Below are positions 62,175-64,000 of a stretch of 64,000 nucleotides of DNA, piece after piece; positions within the stretch are counted from its first letter, which is position 1; the number at the start of each line of letters is the position of its first letter. The stretch is taken from assembly GCA_016873735.1 (NCBI GenBank), contig VGWD01000001.1, forward strand, positions 62,001 through 126,000, in the 5' to 3' direction. A program made the translations under genes and the position numbers. The stretch comes from Ignavibacteria bacterium. GTDB taxonomy: Bacteria; Bacteroidota; Ignavibacteria; Kapaibacteriales; UBA961. Under the pieces are notes generated by a model. That model was not told the DNA's origin. It searched no databases and worked only from the letters and a program-made list of their open reading frames with translations.

Positions 62175-63953
62175 TCATTTTTTACTTGGAAACATTACTT
62201 GCAATTCAACTTCCTTGTCTTCACGGGGTCCACGCAGAACAGTGATTGAAGTTGAATCGCCTGCTTTGAATTTTCCGAGCGCAAATGTATAATCATATAC
62301 ATTCTTAATCACTGTTGATCCTAATTTGATGATGATATCATCAGCAATCAGCCCTGCTTTTTCACCGGCACCACCTTCTCTCACACCCGTAATTCTCATG
62401 CCTTTCGGATGATCGCTGTAATCAGGAGTGATTCCCAATGAAACTTTAAAAGACATTGCCTGCCCCGGTTGAGCAGCAGATTTCACTTTGATATAGTCAG
62501 GTTTGTTGGTGGCATTTCCTACAAAGTCAAGTGTTTGCAAAATCATATTGACAATTAATGACTCACCATCATATTGAATCTTTTCCCATGTATCCGTTGG
62601 CCTGTGATAATCACCATGCAATCCAGTAAAGAAAAAGAGAACAGGTTTTTCTTTGCCATAAAATGAAGCATGATCACTCGGACCAAATCCATCTTCTGTA
62701 TAAGATAGTTTTACAGGATGCATTCCTCCAATTGAATCCAAAAGGGGTTTGAATCCTGAAGATGTCCCAATTCCACCTATATTCAATTTCCCGTCTTTAA
62801 GTCTTCCAATCATGTCCATATTCATCATCATGCAAATACTATCCAATCCTATTGTGGGAGATTTCACAAAATGAGCCGAACCCAATAATCCCCGTTCTTC
62901 AGCTGTGAATCCTATGAACATAACAGGTCTTTTCAATGGCTTTTTGGATAATGCATAAGCAGTTTCGATAAGCCCTGCCGTTCCCGAAGCATTGTCATCT
63001 GCTCCATAATGAATTGCTTGTTCTTTGGTGCTCGCAAGTGTACCCGATCCTTCTCCACCCCAACCCAGATGATCAAAGTGTGCTCCAATGACGATAGTTT
63101 CATTCATCGCATTTGGGTCAGTACCGGGTAAATAAGCAATCACATTCGAAGTATTTACCGATTTCTCTTTCAGTGATACGGCAAGTCGCATGCGAATATC
63201 ATTGATTGCGACACTGGCCGGAGATTTTGATGCCTTTATCACACTATCCAATCTGGAAATGCTCAATGATGGGAGCATCTTTTCGATTGCTGTTGATAGT
63301 GCATTCAGAACAAGCATTCCATCCACCTTACCGCCTTGCTCATATCTCATGGCAAGCAATGAATCCGGGAATTGCTGACCCGACACACAAATCATCGCTT
63401 TTGCACCTTTTTCTTTGGCAGTCATGGCTTTGGTTCTAAGTGATGCAAATTGAGAGAGATTACCATGAGGATTATCTTGTTCAGGTGCACCACGCATCAC
63501 GATAACAACTGCATTGTTCACATCAATGCCGGCATAATCATCATATTTATCTGCAGGTGAAGAAATTCCATAACCGGCAAAAACAATGCGGCATTCAGCT
63601 GTACCATTATCACTGATTCCAAGTGGAGTGAACTCATTTTTGAGTTTTAGATTATGTTCTTTTTTTTGAGAAATGACACTCAGTGCATTCCCTTTGGGAT
63701 TCAATGTTATATCAGTGACAATAGAAAATTGCTGAAAAAAATCATGATTGCCATAGGGCTTAAGACCAATCTTTTTGAATTGATCGCGAATATATTCCGC
63801 AGCCAAGAGATTGCCTTTTGTTCCGGGGGCTCTTCCTTCCAAAGTCTCGGAGGCAAGGTATTTCACATGTGCTTGTAATCTATCTGTGCGTTCATCAGCA
63901 TGAAGAAAAGAAGTCAAACAAGAAATTGCAATGAAGAATAAGGTTGTTTTCAT
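62175..63953 (-). CDS. Secreted M28 family aminopeptidase with C-terminal PDZ domain
   Basis: A 592-residue exported peptidase. Signal peptide 1-19 (TTLFFIAISCLTSFLHA). The N-terminal half includes a PA-type insert (about 115-235, DYAGIDVNNAVVIVMRG). The di-zinc M28 domain shows the ligand segments GAHFDHLGWG, GADDNASGTAGLIE, AEERGLLGS and MNMDMIGRL, and then GLHGDYHRPTDTWEKI. A PDZ domain at the C-terminus (about 500-590, GMRITGVREGGAGEKAGLIADDIIIKLG) should bind peptide tails. No T9SS tail is seen. The start is ATG 63953; the frame is open from 63998. Aminopeptidase activity in the periplasm is inferred from the family. Confidence 0.9.
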   Translation of the reverse strand: MKTTLFFIAISCLTSFLHADERTDRLQAHVKYLASETLEGRAPGTKGNLLAAEYIRDQFKKIGLKPYGNHDFFQQFSIVTDITLNPKGNALSVISQKKEHNLKLKNEFTPLGISDNGTAECRIVFAGYGISSPADKYDDYAGIDVNNAVVIVMRGAPEQDNPHGNLSQFASLRTKAMTAKEKGAKAMICVSGQQFPDSLLAMRYEQGGKVDGMLVLNALSTAIEKMLPSLSISRLDSVIKASKSPASVAINDIRMRLAVSLKEKSVNTSNVIAYLPGTDPNAMNETIVIGAHFDHLGWGGEGSGTLASTKEQAIHYGADDNASGTAGLIETAYALSKKPLKRPVMFIGFTAEERGLLGSAHFVKSPTIGLDSICMMMNMDMIGRLKDGKLNIGGIGTSSGFKPLLDSIGGMHPVKLSYTEDGFGPSDHASFYGKEKPVLFFFTGLHGDYHRPTDTWEKIQYDGESLIVNMILQTLDFVGNATNKPDYIKVKSAAQPGQAMSFKVSLGITPDYSDHPKGMRITGVREGGAGEKAGLIADDIIIKLGSTVIKNVYDYTFALGKFKAGDSTSITVLRGPREDKEVELQVMFPSKK

Positions 63954-64000
63954 GTGTTGTTGGAATGGTAAAAAAAGAGCATGACACAAAAAAGTCATGC

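Overview
The window is a gene-dense (about 40% GC by eye) chromosomal segment made almost entirely of core genes. It probably comes from the Bacteroidota/Chlorobiota-Ignavibacteria-Kapabacteria side of the FCB group. The lineage evidence is: two large secreted proteins with type IX secretion (T9SS) C-terminal sorting domains; promoters of the Bacteroidota type (TTTG, 18-20 nt, TAnnTTTG) in front of both tRNA genes and a reductase gene; bacillithiol synthase BshA; and lipid A and heptose genes (lpxH, rfaE2, an LptA/OstA-like protein) that imply an outer membrane. I cannot fix the genus. A Kapabacteria- or Ignavibacteria-like organism is my best guess, by inference only.

Layout. 0-2.5 kb: end of a quinone-oxidoreductase-like gene overlapping feoA-feoB (ferrous iron uptake). 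2.5-9.8 kb: M16 peptidase, tRNA-Arg divergent from the SRP RNA, purine nucleoside phosphorylase, uvrC, purL, a YigZ protein. 9.8-16.4 kb: bshA overlapping an SRAP (YedK/HMCES) gene, an enoyl-reductase-type SDR, an amino-acid permease, nadC, an LptA/OstA-like protein. 16.5-26.6 kb: smc, two unknown secreted proteins, lpxH, an agmatinase-family gene, and a seven-Asp-box T9SS protein. 26.7-34.1 kb: tRNA-Leu, an AT-rich membrane protein, type-4 uracil-DNA glycosylase, phosphohexomutase, enolase, pterin dehydratase with thioredoxin, a kynurenine/methionine-type aminotransferase, TerC. 34.3-39.4 kb: an ECF sigma factor, a membrane anti-sigma-like protein with a beta-rich C-terminal domain, a lipoprotein and a T9SS multidomain protein, all on one strand. 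39.4-44.9 kb: gcvT, a coiled-coil protein, CIRCE-groES-groEL, dapA. 44.9-51.7 kb: an outer-membrane-like protein, a HELVH metallopeptidase and a beta-lactamase-fold hydrolase in overlapping order; kynurenine 3-monooxygenase; rfaE2-pcm; cdaA; lepB. 51.7-64 kb: lipoproteins, an NtrC-like regulator, gltX, queD-queF, rlmB, a BtuF-like protein, dnaB-HMA-OMP, miaB, yraN, and an M28 peptidase with PDZ.

How the genes work together. KMO (47.4 kb) and NadC (14.2 kb) are two steps of the tryptophan-to-NAD route, though unlinked. QueD and QueF belong to queuosine synthesis. UvrC, the type-4 UDG, SRAP and SMC serve genome maintenance. The best candidate for something not well described is the 34.3-39.4 kb sigma/anti-sigma/lipoprotein/T9SS cassette, which looks like an envelope-sensing unit whose sensor carries an outer-membrane-protein-like domain. 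A second recurring signal is DnaA-box-like sequences before smc, groES and dnaB/miaB. No rRNA, CRISPR array, prophage or insertion sequence was seen, and no gene-free stretch exceeds 300 bases.
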